Shown piece by piece: positions 51,778-58,683 of a stretch of DNA of 64,000 bases. Source of the stretch: Kitasatospora sp. NA04385 (lineage in GTDB: Bacteria; Actinomycetota; Actinomycetes; Streptomycetales; Streptomycetaceae); NCBI RefSeq assembly GCF_013364235.1, contig NZ_CP054919.1:1089489-1153488 (forward strand), read 5' to 3'. The translations under genes were made by a program, and so were the position numbers. Position 1 is the first letter of the stretch. The number at the start of each line of letters is the position of its first letter. The notes under the pieces were generated by a model. The model worked only from the letters and a program-made list of their open reading frames with translations. It was not told the DNA's origin and searched no databases.

Positions 51778-52108
51778 GCAGTCTCCTCCTGAGCGGGTTC
51801 GGGGTTCCGGTCCGTACGGCCCCCGGCTGTCCGCCGGGCCGCACGACCGCCCGATCATCGCCGCACCGCGCCGCCCGGCCAACCGGTTTTCCGCCCGCCG
51901 TCTCCTGCTTTCCTTCCCTCTGCCTCTCCCCCCGACCGTGCCCGTGGCCGAATCGTCGCCGTGTCACCGTCCGGTCCCGATGCGGTCCGGAATCGGCGTC
52001 TTCGCCTCCGGCCCGCCGCCGCGGACCGTAGCGTCCTGGCCCGTACCGCCGCACGGGTCCAGCAGCCCGCCCGCACCGCCCCACCACGCACTCGGGAGAA
52101 CCACCGCC
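51778..52108. other. Divergent intergenic region, 331 bp
   Basis: No gene seen. It holds the promoters of the repeat-protein gene (minus) and of the lipoprotein gene (plus). TAGCGT at about 52028-52033 may be a -10 for the plus strand. A pyrimidine-rich tract lies at 51899-51940. No clear palindrome. Confidence 0.5.
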
Positions 52109-52798
52109 ATGACCGGACGTCAGCCGCTCGCCGCTCGCGCCCTGTTCGCCGCCGCCGCGCTGGCCGCGACCCTCGCCCTCACCGCCTGCGACCCGGAGGG
52201 GACCGAGGACGGCGACGCGGCCGCCCCGGCGGCCTCCTCCGCCCCGGCCGCGCCGAAGTCCTCGCCCGCCGCCCCGACGTCCTCCCCCGCCCCGACGTCC
52301 TCCCCCGCCCCGCCGTCCGCCACCACGCCGTCCGCCACGGGCGGCAAGCGCACCCTGACCGAGGCGCGCACGGCCGGCGGGCTGACCCGGGGCACGGGGG
52401 AGGCGCAGCTGAGCGACGTGCCGGTGGACCCGGGCGACATGCGCGACGGGATGACCGTGGTGGAGGCCAACTACGTGCGGGCGAGCGGCGGTTCGGGCCG
52501 TCCGGTGCTGTTCGCCGGGGTCGACGACGTGCCGGAGGACCCGAGCAAGCGCCGCGAGCACCTGTGGCGCGGCCTGATCGACTACGCGCTCGGCGAGGGT
52601 TCGACCGGCAGCCCGGGCACCTCCGTCCCGTACCCGGCCGGTCCGCTCGGCGGCAACCTGGAGTGCTTCCCGCTCGGCTCCGACGCGCTGTGCGGCTGGG
52701 TCGACTCCTCCACCGCGGCCGTCGCGCTGTTCCCCGCCACCGCCCCGGCGGACGCCGCCAAGCAGTTCGCCCTGATGCGCGCCGACCTCGAACACTGA
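52109..52798 (+). CDS. Putative lipoprotein, paralogue of the 47847 gene
   Basis: A 229-residue secreted lipoprotein. Signal peptide with lipobox LALTAC (Cys about 27), then CDPEGTEDGDAA, a Ser/Pro-rich linker (40-75) and a globular domain (78-229) with LRGTG-like GGLTRGTGEAQLSDVPVDPG and a Cys pair (LECFPLGSDALCGW). The head and linker mirror those of the lipoprotein at 47847-48665. ATG at 52109, after GGGAGAA. It is followed by a true U-tailed hairpin. Function unknown. Confidence 0.78.
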   Translation: MTGRQPLAARALFAAAALAATLALTACDPEGTEDGDAAAPAASSAPAAPKSSPAAPTSSPAPTSSPAPPSATTPSATGGKRTLTEARTAGGLTRGTGEAQLSDVPVDPGDMRDGMTVVEANYVRASGGSGRPVLFAGVDDVPEDPSKRREHLWRGLIDYALGEGSTGSPGTSVPYPAGPLGGNLECFPLGSDALCGWVDSSTAAVALFPATAPADAAKQFALMRADLEH

Positions 52799-52804
52799 CG
52801 CGTC

Positions 52805-52838
52805 ACCGAATTTGCTGATACGACATCAATTCGGTTTT
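52805..52838 (+). terminator. Intrinsic terminator with U-tract
   Basis: ACCGAATT-N15-AATTCGGT followed directly by TTTT, seven bases after the lipoprotein stop. The AT-rich stem and T-run make it the most classical intrinsic terminator in the window. A second hairpin, CCGTCA-N7-TGACGG, follows at 52839-52857. Confidence 0.65.
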
Positions 52839-52850
52839 CCGTCACAAAGG

Positions 52851-52879
52851 TTGACGGATCATCGACCGCTCGGAAGGCT
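52851..52879 (+). promoter_or_regulatory. Candidate promoter of the deacetylase gene
   Basis: TTGACG (52851-52856), 17 nt, then AAGGCT (52874-52879). The -35 lies in the right arm of the hairpin at 52839-52857, which could be an operator. Confidence 0.35.
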
Positions 52880-52933
52880 TCCTGACCGTTCTCGCGGCGG
52901 CCGGGCCGCGACCGGCCGCGGAGGACCCACGCG

Positions 52934-53980
52934 ATGCGTTTCTCGGGAGTTGCCTGGACGGATTCCGGCTTCGAGGTCGCCGTCCTGGACGCGGCGGGCC
53001 GCCCCCGCTCCCCCGCGACCCGCTTCGCGGCCGGACAGGTCGGCGCGGTCACCGCGCACCTGCTCGCCCTGCAACGGGAGTCCGCGGCCGCGGGCGAGGA
53101 ACTCGCCACCGTCATCGACTCCACCAACGGCATGCTGGACGGCGGCCTGACGGCCGCCGGACTGGCCGTGTACCGGGCCGACCCCTGGACGCTGCCCGCC
53201 CGCCCCGCGTTCGGCTCCGTCCCGGCCGCGGAACTGGCCCGCGCGGCGCTCCGCGACCCGGCCGCGGTCGTCCGGCTCGGCACCGACACCGGGACGATGG
53301 GCGGGCGCTCGGCCGAAATGATCGCCCACATCGACTCCAGCGCCACCGCACTGGCCCGGATGGTCAGCTCCGGCCGCTGCCTGTGGGGCAACACCGGCGA
53401 CCGCCCGGTGGTCGCGCTCACCTTCGACGACGGCCCCAACCCGCCCCACACCCACCGCGTCCTGGACGTCCTCGACCGCTACGCGGTGCCCGCCACCTTC
53501 TTCTGCGTCGGCCTGCACGCCCTCGCCCACCGCGCCGAACTCGACCGGATGGCCGCCGCCGGCCACCAGATCGCCAACCACACCTGGTCCCACCCGTACC
53601 TGCCCGACCTGTCCCGCACCGAGCTGCTCGACCAGCTCGGCCGCACCGACGAGGCCATCGCCAAGGCCGTCGGCGACGACCCCGGCCCCCGGATGTTCCG
53701 CCCGCCCTACGGCGGCCGCACCCCCGAAGTCCTGCGCTGGATCGACGAGTCCGGCGCCACCGTCGTCCTGTGGGACGTCGAGCCCTGCGACTGGTCGATG
53801 CCCGGCCCCGAGGCCATCACCCGGGCCGTCCTCGACCAGGCCCGCCCCGGCGCGGTCATCCTCCTCCACGACGGCGGCGGCGACCGCTCCCAGACCGTCG
53901 CCGCCCTCCCCGCCGTCATCGAGGGCCTCACCGCCCGCGGCTACGCCTTCGCCCGCGTCGACCGACTCCCCGTCACCTGA
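52934..53980 (+). CDS. NodB polysaccharide deacetylase with N-terminal IS110-transposase-like (RNase H fold) domain
   Basis: A 348-residue protein. The C-terminal half (158-345) is a complete NodB/CE4 deacetylase: TFDDGPN with Asp165-Asp166, HTWSHP with metal ligands His216 and His220, FRPPYG near 255-260 and LLHDGG at 311-315. These enzymes remove acetyl groups from chitin or peptidoglycan and are normally exported. Here no signal peptide or membrane segment exists. Residues 1-120 instead read like the N-terminal RNase H-like domain of IS110 transposases: FSGVAWTDSGFEVAVLDAAG (strand-turn-strand with Asp10), then TVIDSTNGMLDGGLTAAGLA and VYRADPWTLPARPAF. The ATG at 52934 follows GGAGGA. A fusion of this sort is unexpected, and the role of the head is unknown. 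Confidence 0.85.
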   Translation: MRFSGVAWTDSGFEVAVLDAAGRPRSPATRFAAGQVGAVTAHLLALQRESAAAGEELATVIDSTNGMLDGGLTAAGLAVYRADPWTLPARPAFGSVPAAELARAALRDPAAVVRLGTDTGTMGGRSAEMIAHIDSSATALARMVSSGRCLWGNTGDRPVVALTFDDGPNPPHTHRVLDVLDRYAVPATFFCVGLHALAHRAELDRMAAAGHQIANHTWSHPYLPDLSRTELLDQLGRTDEAIAKAVGDDPGPRMFRPPYGGRTPEVLRWIDESGATVVLWDVEPCDWSMPGPEAITRAVLDQARPGAVILLHDGGGDRSQTVAALPAVIEGLTARGYAFARVDRLPVT

Positions 53981-53989
53981 CCCGGAGGT

Positions 53990-54115
53990 CGGCTTTCCAG
54001 GGGCTCGGGGAACGGCGAGGCCGTGGCTGCTGGCGGTGCACTGCCGTTGCGCGCAGCTGCTTCCGGTTCCTGTCACCCCACGCAGCAGCATCGACCCGCC
54101 GTTCCCCGGGCCCCA
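53990..54115. repeat. Structured intergenic element, possible dispersed repeat copy 2
   Basis: GGGCTCGGGGAACGGCG (54001-54017) pairs with CGCCGTTCCCCGGGCCC near 54098-54114 over 17 positions with one mismatch, enclosing about 80 nt that can fold further (GGCTGCTG with CAGCAGCA). The left end CCAGGGGCTCGGGGAACGGC resembles the string at 21791-21810. It lies between convergent genes. It may be a dispersed repeat, a long-stem terminator or a small RNA. Confidence 0.5.
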
Positions 54116-54149
54116 TGAATACGTGCCTCGCGCCGCCGTCGCCGGCACC

Positions 54150-54839
54150 TCAGCGGACCGGCCGGTGGTCCAGCAGGTCGCCCGGGCCGAGGCCCAGTTC
54201 GCGTTCCAGGTCGGCCGGGGAGTGGTCGCGCAGGAAGTCCGCGAACTTCGCGGTGACCACCGCCATGTGCTCCTCGGCGGTCTTCTTCCCGATGAACAGC
54301 CGCTCGGCGATGCTGCGGAACGCCTCGCCGCGGGCCCGGGCGGAGAGGATCTCGCGCTGGCGGGGCGTCAGGCTGGGCAGGCCGCCGCGGCGTTCGACCA
54401 GTTCGGCCAGGCCGACCAGGGCCTGGGTGATCACCACCCGGTCGGCCGCCACCTCGGCGACCGCCGCGGACAGCGCCGCCAGCGGCTCCGCCTTGTGCAC
54501 CACCCCGCGGGCCCCGGCGGCCATGCAGCCGACCAGCACCTCGCGGCGGCGCTCGTTGGTGTAGATCAGCGTCCGGTGCCCGGCCCGCGCGACGGCCTCG
54601 ACGGCGGCGGCGCCCTGCCGCACCCCCGTCCGGCCGGTGCCGGTCAGCACCAGGTCCAGCAGGACCGCGTCCGTCTCCGGCCGGGCGGCGAGCAGTTCCT
54701 CGACGCTGCTGACCGCCAGCACCACCCGGACCTCGGGGAGCAGGTGCGCCAGCCCCTCCCGGATGACCGTGTCGTCGTCCACGACGGCCACCCTGCTCCC
54801 GTGCTCCGCACCGGAGTTGCGTCCCCGACGTTCCCTCAC
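54150..54839 (-). CDS. LuxR/NarL-type response regulator
   Basis: A 229-residue response regulator. The receiver domain (15-130) has VAVVDDDTVIREGLAHLL (acidic pair), the phospho-acceptor Asp in AVLLDLVLTG and the Lys in GVVHKAEPL. The C-terminal LuxR helix-turn-helix (155-215) reads LTPRQREILSARARGEAFRS followed by IAERLFIGKKTAEEHMAVVT. Its GTG at 54839 overlaps the kinase stop by four bases (GTGA) and has GGAGGAG upstream. It is the partner of the adjacent kinase; targets are unknown. Confidence 0.92.
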   Translation of the reverse strand: MRERRGRNSGAEHGSRVAVVDDDTVIREGLAHLLPEVRVVLAVSSVEELLAARPETDAVLLDLVLTGTGRTGVRQGAAAVEAVARAGHRTLIYTNERRREVLVGCMAAGARGVVHKAEPLAALSAAVAEVAADRVVITQALVGLAELVERRGGLPSLTPRQREILSARARGEAFRSIAERLFIGKKTAEEHMAVVTAKFADFLRDHSPADLERELGLGPGDLLDHRPVR

Positions 54840-56149
54840 CGCTCCTCCAGTCTTCCGCGCAGCAGCACCACCGTCCCCGCGCCGGGCGCGGAGCGGATCT
54901 CGGACTCGACGCCGACCTCGGCCAGCGCCCGGCTCACCTGCACCCGCAGCCCGAAGCCGAGCGGGCGGCGAGCCTGGTCGAAGCCGCGCCCGTCGTCGCG
55001 GACGCTGACCTCCCAGTGGCCGAGCCCGGGCGGGGCGTCGGCGTGCACCACCACCTGCCCGGCGGCGGCGTGCGCCCGGACGTTGTGCAGCACCGTCGCC
55101 AGCGCCTCCCGCAGCGGCCGGGCGGCGGCGCGCGGGACGGGCACGTCGGCGGCCAGGTCGACGGCGTAGTCGATCGGCAGGTCGGTGAAGCCCTCCCCGG
55201 CCTGCCGCACCAGGGCCGCCAGCATTCCCGGACCCTCGTCCGGGCCGTCCGGACCGTCCGGACCGCCGCCATCCGGCTGCTCCAGGAAGTGCCGCACCCG
55301 GGCCGCCCCGGCGGCGGCCTGTCGGCGCAGCACCTCCACCAGGCCGGGTTCCAGGCCGGGTTCGGACAGCAGCCGCATGATGGTGATCTGGTCGTGCAGC
55401 AGCAGCCGGTGCCGGTCCCGCTCGGCCTCCGCCGCCGAGACCGCGGCCTGCCGACGGGCCTCGTCGGCGTCCCGGCCCAGGCGGCGGATGAACGTCGCGG
55501 AGGAGCGGGCGGCCACCGCGAACACCAGGTAGCCGATCAGGTTGCTGGCCGCGGTGGAGGCGTGCGCGTCCGACAGGACGACGCTGGGCAGCGCGTACGC
55601 CGCGGCGATCGCGGCCGTCGCGACGACGGTCTGCCGACGGGCCGGGAAGCCGATCGCCGCGCCGAACACCGCGTTGACGCTGAGCGCGCCGCCCCACGCC
55701 GTCCAGGTGCCGACCCAGTCCTCGGGGCGCAGGTACCAGGGCTCGCACAGCAGCACGCCCATCGCCACCGCCACGTCCGCCCGGGCCCATCCGCCCGCCG
55801 GGTACTGCCGCCGCCGCACCGCGACCGCGCACATGGCCAGCGACTGGGCGAGCGCGACGGCCATCAGCGCCGCGTCCAGCGCCGGGTCGGTGGCCCGGGA
55901 CATCCCGTGCGGGGCGGCCGGCAGGATCTCCAGCAGCGTGCCGGCCCGCATCAGCACGAACGCGATCACCACGGCGAGTTCGGCGCCCGCGGCCGTCGTC
56001 GACAGCCCCCCGGAACCGGGCCACGGCCGCCAGGGCCGCCACCCGCGCAGCCCGTGCCACCCGCGCAGCCCGTGCGGCGCGTGCGACGCCTCGCGCCCGG
56101 TCCGGTCGTCCGGGGGCTGCGGGAGCGCGGGAGGTGGTGGCGGTGGCAC
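54836..56149 (-). CDS. Sensor histidine kinase (NarL-partner type)
   Basis: A 437-residue membrane kinase. A Pro-rich cytoplasmic head (1-45), six or so membrane segments (58-210; AELAVVIAFVLMRAGTLLEI to NLIGYLVFAVAARSSATF), a short dimerisation helix with the phospho-His in RHRLLLHDQITIMRLLSEPG, and an HATPase domain (320-435) with N-box REALATVLHNVRAHA and G-box VSVRDDGRGFD. The HDQ site is that of the small kinases pairing with LuxR-type regulators. GTG start at 56149 with CAGGAT six bases upstream and no ribosome site. Signal unknown. It is divergent from a Tat lipoprotein gene that may be its target or ligand sensor. Confidence 0.88.
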   Translation of the reverse strand: MPPPPPPALPQPPDDRTGREASHAPHGLRGWHGLRGWRPWRPWPGSGGLSTTAAGAELAVVIAFVLMRAGTLLEILPAAPHGMSRATDPALDAALMAVALAQSLAMCAVAVRRRQYPAGGWARADVAVAMGVLLCEPWYLRPEDWVGTWTAWGGALSVNAVFGAAIGFPARRQTVVATAAIAAAYALPSVVLSDAHASTAASNLIGYLVFAVAARSSATFIRRLGRDADEARRQAAVSAAEAERDRHRLLLHDQITIMRLLSEPGLEPGLVEVLRRQAAAGAARVRHFLEQPDGGGPDGPDGPDEGPGMLAALVRQAGEGFTDLPIDYAVDLAADVPVPRAAARPLREALATVLHNVRAHAAAGQVVVHADAPPGLGHWEVSVRDDGRGFDQARRPLGFGLRVQVSRALAEVGVESEIRSAPGAGTVVLLRGRLEER

Positions 56150-56155
56150 CCGCCC

Positions 56156-56161
56156 ATCCTG
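56156..56161 (-). promoter_or_regulatory. -10 box of leaderless histidine kinase gene
   Basis: CAGGAT on the minus strand, six bases before the GTG at 56149; the first base departs from TANNNT. Confidence 0.35.
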
Positions 56162-56331
56162 CCGCAGCGGCGGGTGCCGCGGACCCCGGATTCGTCCGGG
56201 TTCCGCCCGCACCCGCCGGGGCACCATCCTTTTCCCACCACAGCGCCGCCCGGAACGGGGCCGGCCGGCCCGCACCACCCTCCGCAGCACCCTCCGCAGC
56301 GACAGCCCAGCACAGACCGGGAGCCTCATCC

Positions 56332-56859
56332 GTGGGACCACTCGACACCTGGCGGACAGCGACGTCCGTCCTCCCCCGCCGCACCGCGCTGCGCCTGCTC
56401 GGCGCCTCCGCCCTCACCGTCGCCCTCGCCGCCTGCAGCGGCAAGGGCGCCCCGGGGCTGAACGCGGTCGCCCTGGGCAAGTTCGCGGCGGGCACCTGGA
56501 AGGTCTCCGCCCCCGACGCCAACTACCCGGAGTGGACGATCACCGTCACCGAGGACGGCACCTGGAAGGGCGAGTACCCGGCCGACGACGGCTCCGGCAG
56601 CACCTCCGTCCACACCGACTCGGGCTCCTGGTCCCTGGCCGGACAGGCGCTGCACGTCACCTTCGAGGACGGCGACCACACCGCGGAGGCGTCCCAGGTC
56701 CCGGAGCAGGTCGGCGGCGACGCGTCCGCGCAGTTCACCTGGACGTTCGGCCAGCGGGCCGACGGCATGCGGGCCACCTACACCGCGGGGAACAAGACCC
56801 TCGTCCTGGTCCGCGCCGGGCACGGCGGCGACCAGACCATCACCGCCGTCCGCGCCTGA
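56332..56859 (+). CDS. Putative Tat-exported lipoprotein
   Basis: A 175-residue lipoprotein. The signal peptide has a twin arginine (PRRTALRLLGASALTVALAA) and a lipobox ending in Cys near residue 38 (ALAAC), so it is probably exported folded by the Tat route and lipidated. The mature part is a compact beta-rich domain of about 130 residues: GTWKVSAPDANYPEWTITVT, then GTWKGEYPADDGSGSTSVHT and SGSWSLAGQALHVTFEDGDH, a lipocalin-like pattern of a small beta-barrel. GTG at 56332 after GGGAG. It is divergent from the kinase/regulator pair. Ligand unknown. Confidence 0.78.
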   Translation: MGPLDTWRTATSVLPRRTALRLLGASALTVALAACSGKGAPGLNAVALGKFAAGTWKVSAPDANYPEWTITVTEDGTWKGEYPADDGSGSTSVHTDSGSWSLAGQALHVTFEDGDHTAEASQVPEQVGGDASAQFTWTFGQRADGMRATYTAGNKTLVLVRAGHGGDQTITAVRA

Positions 56860-56923
56860 CCGCCCGAACGTCCGCACGCCCGCCCGCGCATCCACAAGCC
56901 CGCACGTCCGCACCGGCGGGTGC

Positions 56924-56930
56924 TAGAAAT
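56924..56930 (+). promoter_or_regulatory. -10 box of leaderless 2'-5' RNA ligase family gene
   Basis: TAGAAAT ends five to six bases before the GTG at 56936 and there is no ribosome site. Confidence 0.5.
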
Positions 56931-56935
56931 CCCTG

Positions 56936-57547
56936 GTGGACGAGCACCTGCCGCTGGACGGACCCCCCGCACCCCCGACCCTGCGCGTCTTCGTCGCGCT
57001 GGCGCCGCCCGACGCCGCCAAGGACGAACTCGCCCGCGCCCTGCGGCCCGCGTACGCCGCGCACCCCCGGCTGCGCTGGAACCGGATCGAGGACTGGCAC
57101 ATCACGCTGGCCTTCCTCGGCGAACTCCCCTCCACCGCACTCCCGTTGCTGCGCGCGGCGCTGGCCGCGCTGGCCGCCGGGCAGCCCGCCCTGCGGCTGG
57201 GCCTGCACGGCGGCGGCCATTTCGACGGACGGCTGCTGTGGAGCGGCGTCAGCGGCGACCTGGACGGCCTGCACCGGCTCGCCGCCGAAGTCCGCGCCCT
57301 GGTCCGGGCCCACGGCCTCGACTACCGGGACCGCCCGCTGCACCCCCACCTCACCCTGGCCCGGGCCCGCCGCGACGACCCCACCGGCGTCCCCTCCGGC
57401 GCCACCACCCTGACCGGCTTCACCGGCCACCCCTGGTGGACCCCCCGCCTCCACCTGGTCGGCAGCACCCCCGTCCGCGGCCCCGAACCGCTGCGCTACC
57501 GCGACCTCGCGTCCTGGCCACTGGCCGTCCCGGCGAATTCCGGGTGA
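56936..57547 (+). CDS. thpR: RNA 2',3'-cyclic phosphodiesterase / 2'-5' RNA ligase family
   Basis: A 203-residue two-lobed enzyme of the 2H phosphoesterase superfamily. Both H-x-T motifs are present: WHITLAFLG (about 54-62) and HPHLTLARAR (about 137-146). They act on 2',3'-cyclic phosphate ends of RNA; the ligase name is historical. The line LRVFVALAPPDAAKDELARA marks the start of lobe one after a Pro-rich 15-residue head. GTG at 56936 with a -10-like TAGAAAT just upstream, so probably leaderless. It ends at a shared hairpin. Confidence 0.92.
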   Translation: MDEHLPLDGPPAPPTLRVFVALAPPDAAKDELARALRPAYAAHPRLRWNRIEDWHITLAFLGELPSTALPLLRAALAALAAGQPALRLGLHGGGHFDGRLLWSGVSGDLDGLHRLAAEVRALVRAHGLDYRDRPLHPHLTLARARRDDPTGVPSGATTLTGFTGHPWWTPRLHLVGSTPVRGPEPLRYRDLASWPLAVPANSG

Positions 57548-57554
57548 CAGCGAG

Positions 57555-57580
57555 GGCCGCCCAGCCGCAGGAGGGCGGCC
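57555..57580. terminator. Hairpin between thpR and the toxin gene
   Basis: GGCCGCCC-N10-GGGCGGCC, perfect 8-bp arms, 8 nt after the thpR stop and about 40 nt after... before the end of the convergent RelE-type gene; it can end both transcripts. Confidence 0.6.
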
Positions 57581-57617
57581 GGCAGGGGCGTTCGCCGTCG
57601 GCGTTCCGCAGCGCCCG

Positions 57618-57899
57618 TCAGGGGAGCTGGCGGTAGACCTCGCTGCGGTGGCCCACACCCAGGACCCAGACGATCAGTTGGCCGTTCTCGACGGCGCAGA
57701 CCACCCGGTGGTCGCCGACCCCGAGGCGCCATCGGGCGTCATGCCCCCGGAGCGCTTTGACGTCGAACGCCGTCGTGTCACCGGCATCCATCGCCCGCTG
57801 CAGCTCGGCGAGTCGGCGCAGGATGCGCAGGGTGTCGGAGCGCTCGATCTTCAGCAGGTCCCGCTGTGCGCGCGGCGTGAAGCGCGTGACACGGCCCAC
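57618..57899 (-). CDS. RelE/ParE family toxin
   Basis: A 93-residue toxin of the RelE/ParE superfamily, likely an mRNA endonuclease that cuts at the ribosome. The pattern RFTPRAQRDLLKIERSDTLR (helix pair), then DVKALRGHDARWRLGVGDHR and VVCAVENGQLIVWVLGVGHR SEVYR region fits RelE with its basic beta-sheet, including Arg and His residues near the C-terminus. GTG at 57899, six bases after the antitoxin stop, with GGGAGG inside the antitoxin tail, so translation is coupled. Confidence 0.9.
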   Translation of the reverse strand: MGRVTRFTPRAQRDLLKIERSDTLRILRRLAELQRAMDAGDTTAFDVKALRGHDARWRLGVGDHRVVCAVENGQLIVWVLGVGHRSEVYRQLP

Positions 57900-57905
57900 C
57901 GGCGG

Positions 57906-58187
57906 TCAGCCCTCCCGGTTCCGGAGGAGAGCCGCCATCTCCTCCAGCGAGACCGAACCCTGCAGACCCTCCGCCTCCGACTCGTCGGCCAGCCCGTTCA
58001 GCCACTCCTCCTCGGCGGCATCCGCTATCCGGCGAAGGCGCTGGTACTCCTCGATGTCGATCACCACGGCCTCCTGCCTGCCGCGCCGGGTGATGATCGT
58101 CGGAGTCTCCTCCCGGCGCGCCCGGTCGATGACATCGGCGAGGTGACTACGGACCTCGGCCATGGACTCGATCACCGGCTCGCTCAT
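57906..58187 (-). CDS. Phd/YefM family antitoxin
   Basis: A 93-residue antitoxin. The N-terminal Phd/YefM DNA-binding fold (1-55) has SMAEVRSHLADVIDRARREE, TPTIITRRGRQEAVVIDIEE YQRL region; the acidic C-terminal half (60-93, LADESEAEGLQGSVSLEEMA) would wrap the RelE toxin. The ATG at 58187 is preferred; a frame eight residues longer (58211) starts MYTCCIRC and looks less natural. The start codon lies in a TTGCAT direct repeat that could be the autoregulatory operator. Confidence 0.9.
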   Translation of the reverse strand: MSEPVIESMAEVRSHLADVIDRARREETPTIITRRGRQEAVVIDIEEYQRLRRIADAAEEEWLNGLADESEAEGLQGSVSLEEMAALLRNREG

Positions 58188-58200
58188 GCAACGAATGCAA
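58186..58200. promoter_or_regulatory. TTGCAT direct repeat at antitoxin start
   Basis: On the minus strand TTGCAT-TCG-TTGCAT; the last bases include the A and T of the ATG start codon. Candidate operator for the antitoxin-toxin complex. Confidence 0.45.
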
Positions 58201-58235
58201 CAGGTGTACATCTCCCCGAGGCGCCCTCCGCGCGC

Positions 58236-58445
58236 TCAGCCGGAGAGCGCCCAGCTCAGCAGGGGCGGGAGGAACGGAGGCAGGGCGAGGACGGCGAGCG
58301 GAAAGAGGAGGAGACCGCAGCCGGCCGCGCAGCCCTTGCCCGCGCGCTTGAGGTGGGAGCCGGAGGCGAGGACGGCGAGGGCGGCCGAGAGCAGCAGGAC
58401 GGCCAGCAGGACGGCGCCGACCAGGATGACCACTCCGGCTGCCAT
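58236..58445 (-). CDS. Small membrane protein, two segments
   Basis: A 69-residue hydrophobic protein with two predicted membrane segments (VVILVGAVLLAVLLLSAALA and CGLLLFPLAVLALPPFLPPL) joined by a basic loop HLKRAGKGCAAGC. ATG at 58445; the ribosome site is weak (GAGAAC-GGAAC). No family recognised. It lies just upstream of the toxin-antitoxin genes on the same strand. Supported by its amphipathic pattern and codon use. Confidence 0.5.
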   Translation of the reverse strand: MAAGVVILVGAVLLAVLLLSAALAVLASGSHLKRAGKGCAAGCGLLLFPLAVLALPPFLPPLLSWALSG

Positions 58446-58597
58446 GTCGCCGTGTTCCGTTCTCGCGCCTCCAGGGAGGGAGGGTGGTTCGTGTACGCCA
58501 GCATCGTAACCGCCCCGGCGAGGGCGGCGGACGCGAACGTTTCAGCGGGCCGGGGCGCCCGGAGCTGGGCGGATCGGGGCGGGGCCGGACGGGAGGA

Positions 58598-58626
58598 TTG
58601 ACACCTCCGGGGCCCCTTTCCACCAT
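58598..58626 (+). promoter_or_regulatory. Promoter of the CBM2 glycosidase gene
   Basis: TTGACA (58598-58603), exactly 17 nt, then CACCAT (58621-58626). The -35 is perfect consensus. The last base of the -10 is the first base of the CebR box. Confidence 0.65.
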
Positions 58627-58639
58627 GGGAGCGCTCCCA
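58626..58639. promoter_or_regulatory. CebR box
   Basis: TGGGAGCGCTCCCA, the exact 14-bp palindrome known as the binding site of CebR, the LacI-type repressor of cellulose use in Streptomyces that is released by cellobiose or cellotriose. It abuts the -10 of the glycosidase promoter. Confidence 0.93.
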
Positions 58640-58683
58640 TACTCCACCCGCACCCCCGCACCCCCTCCGGGAGGAACCACCCC

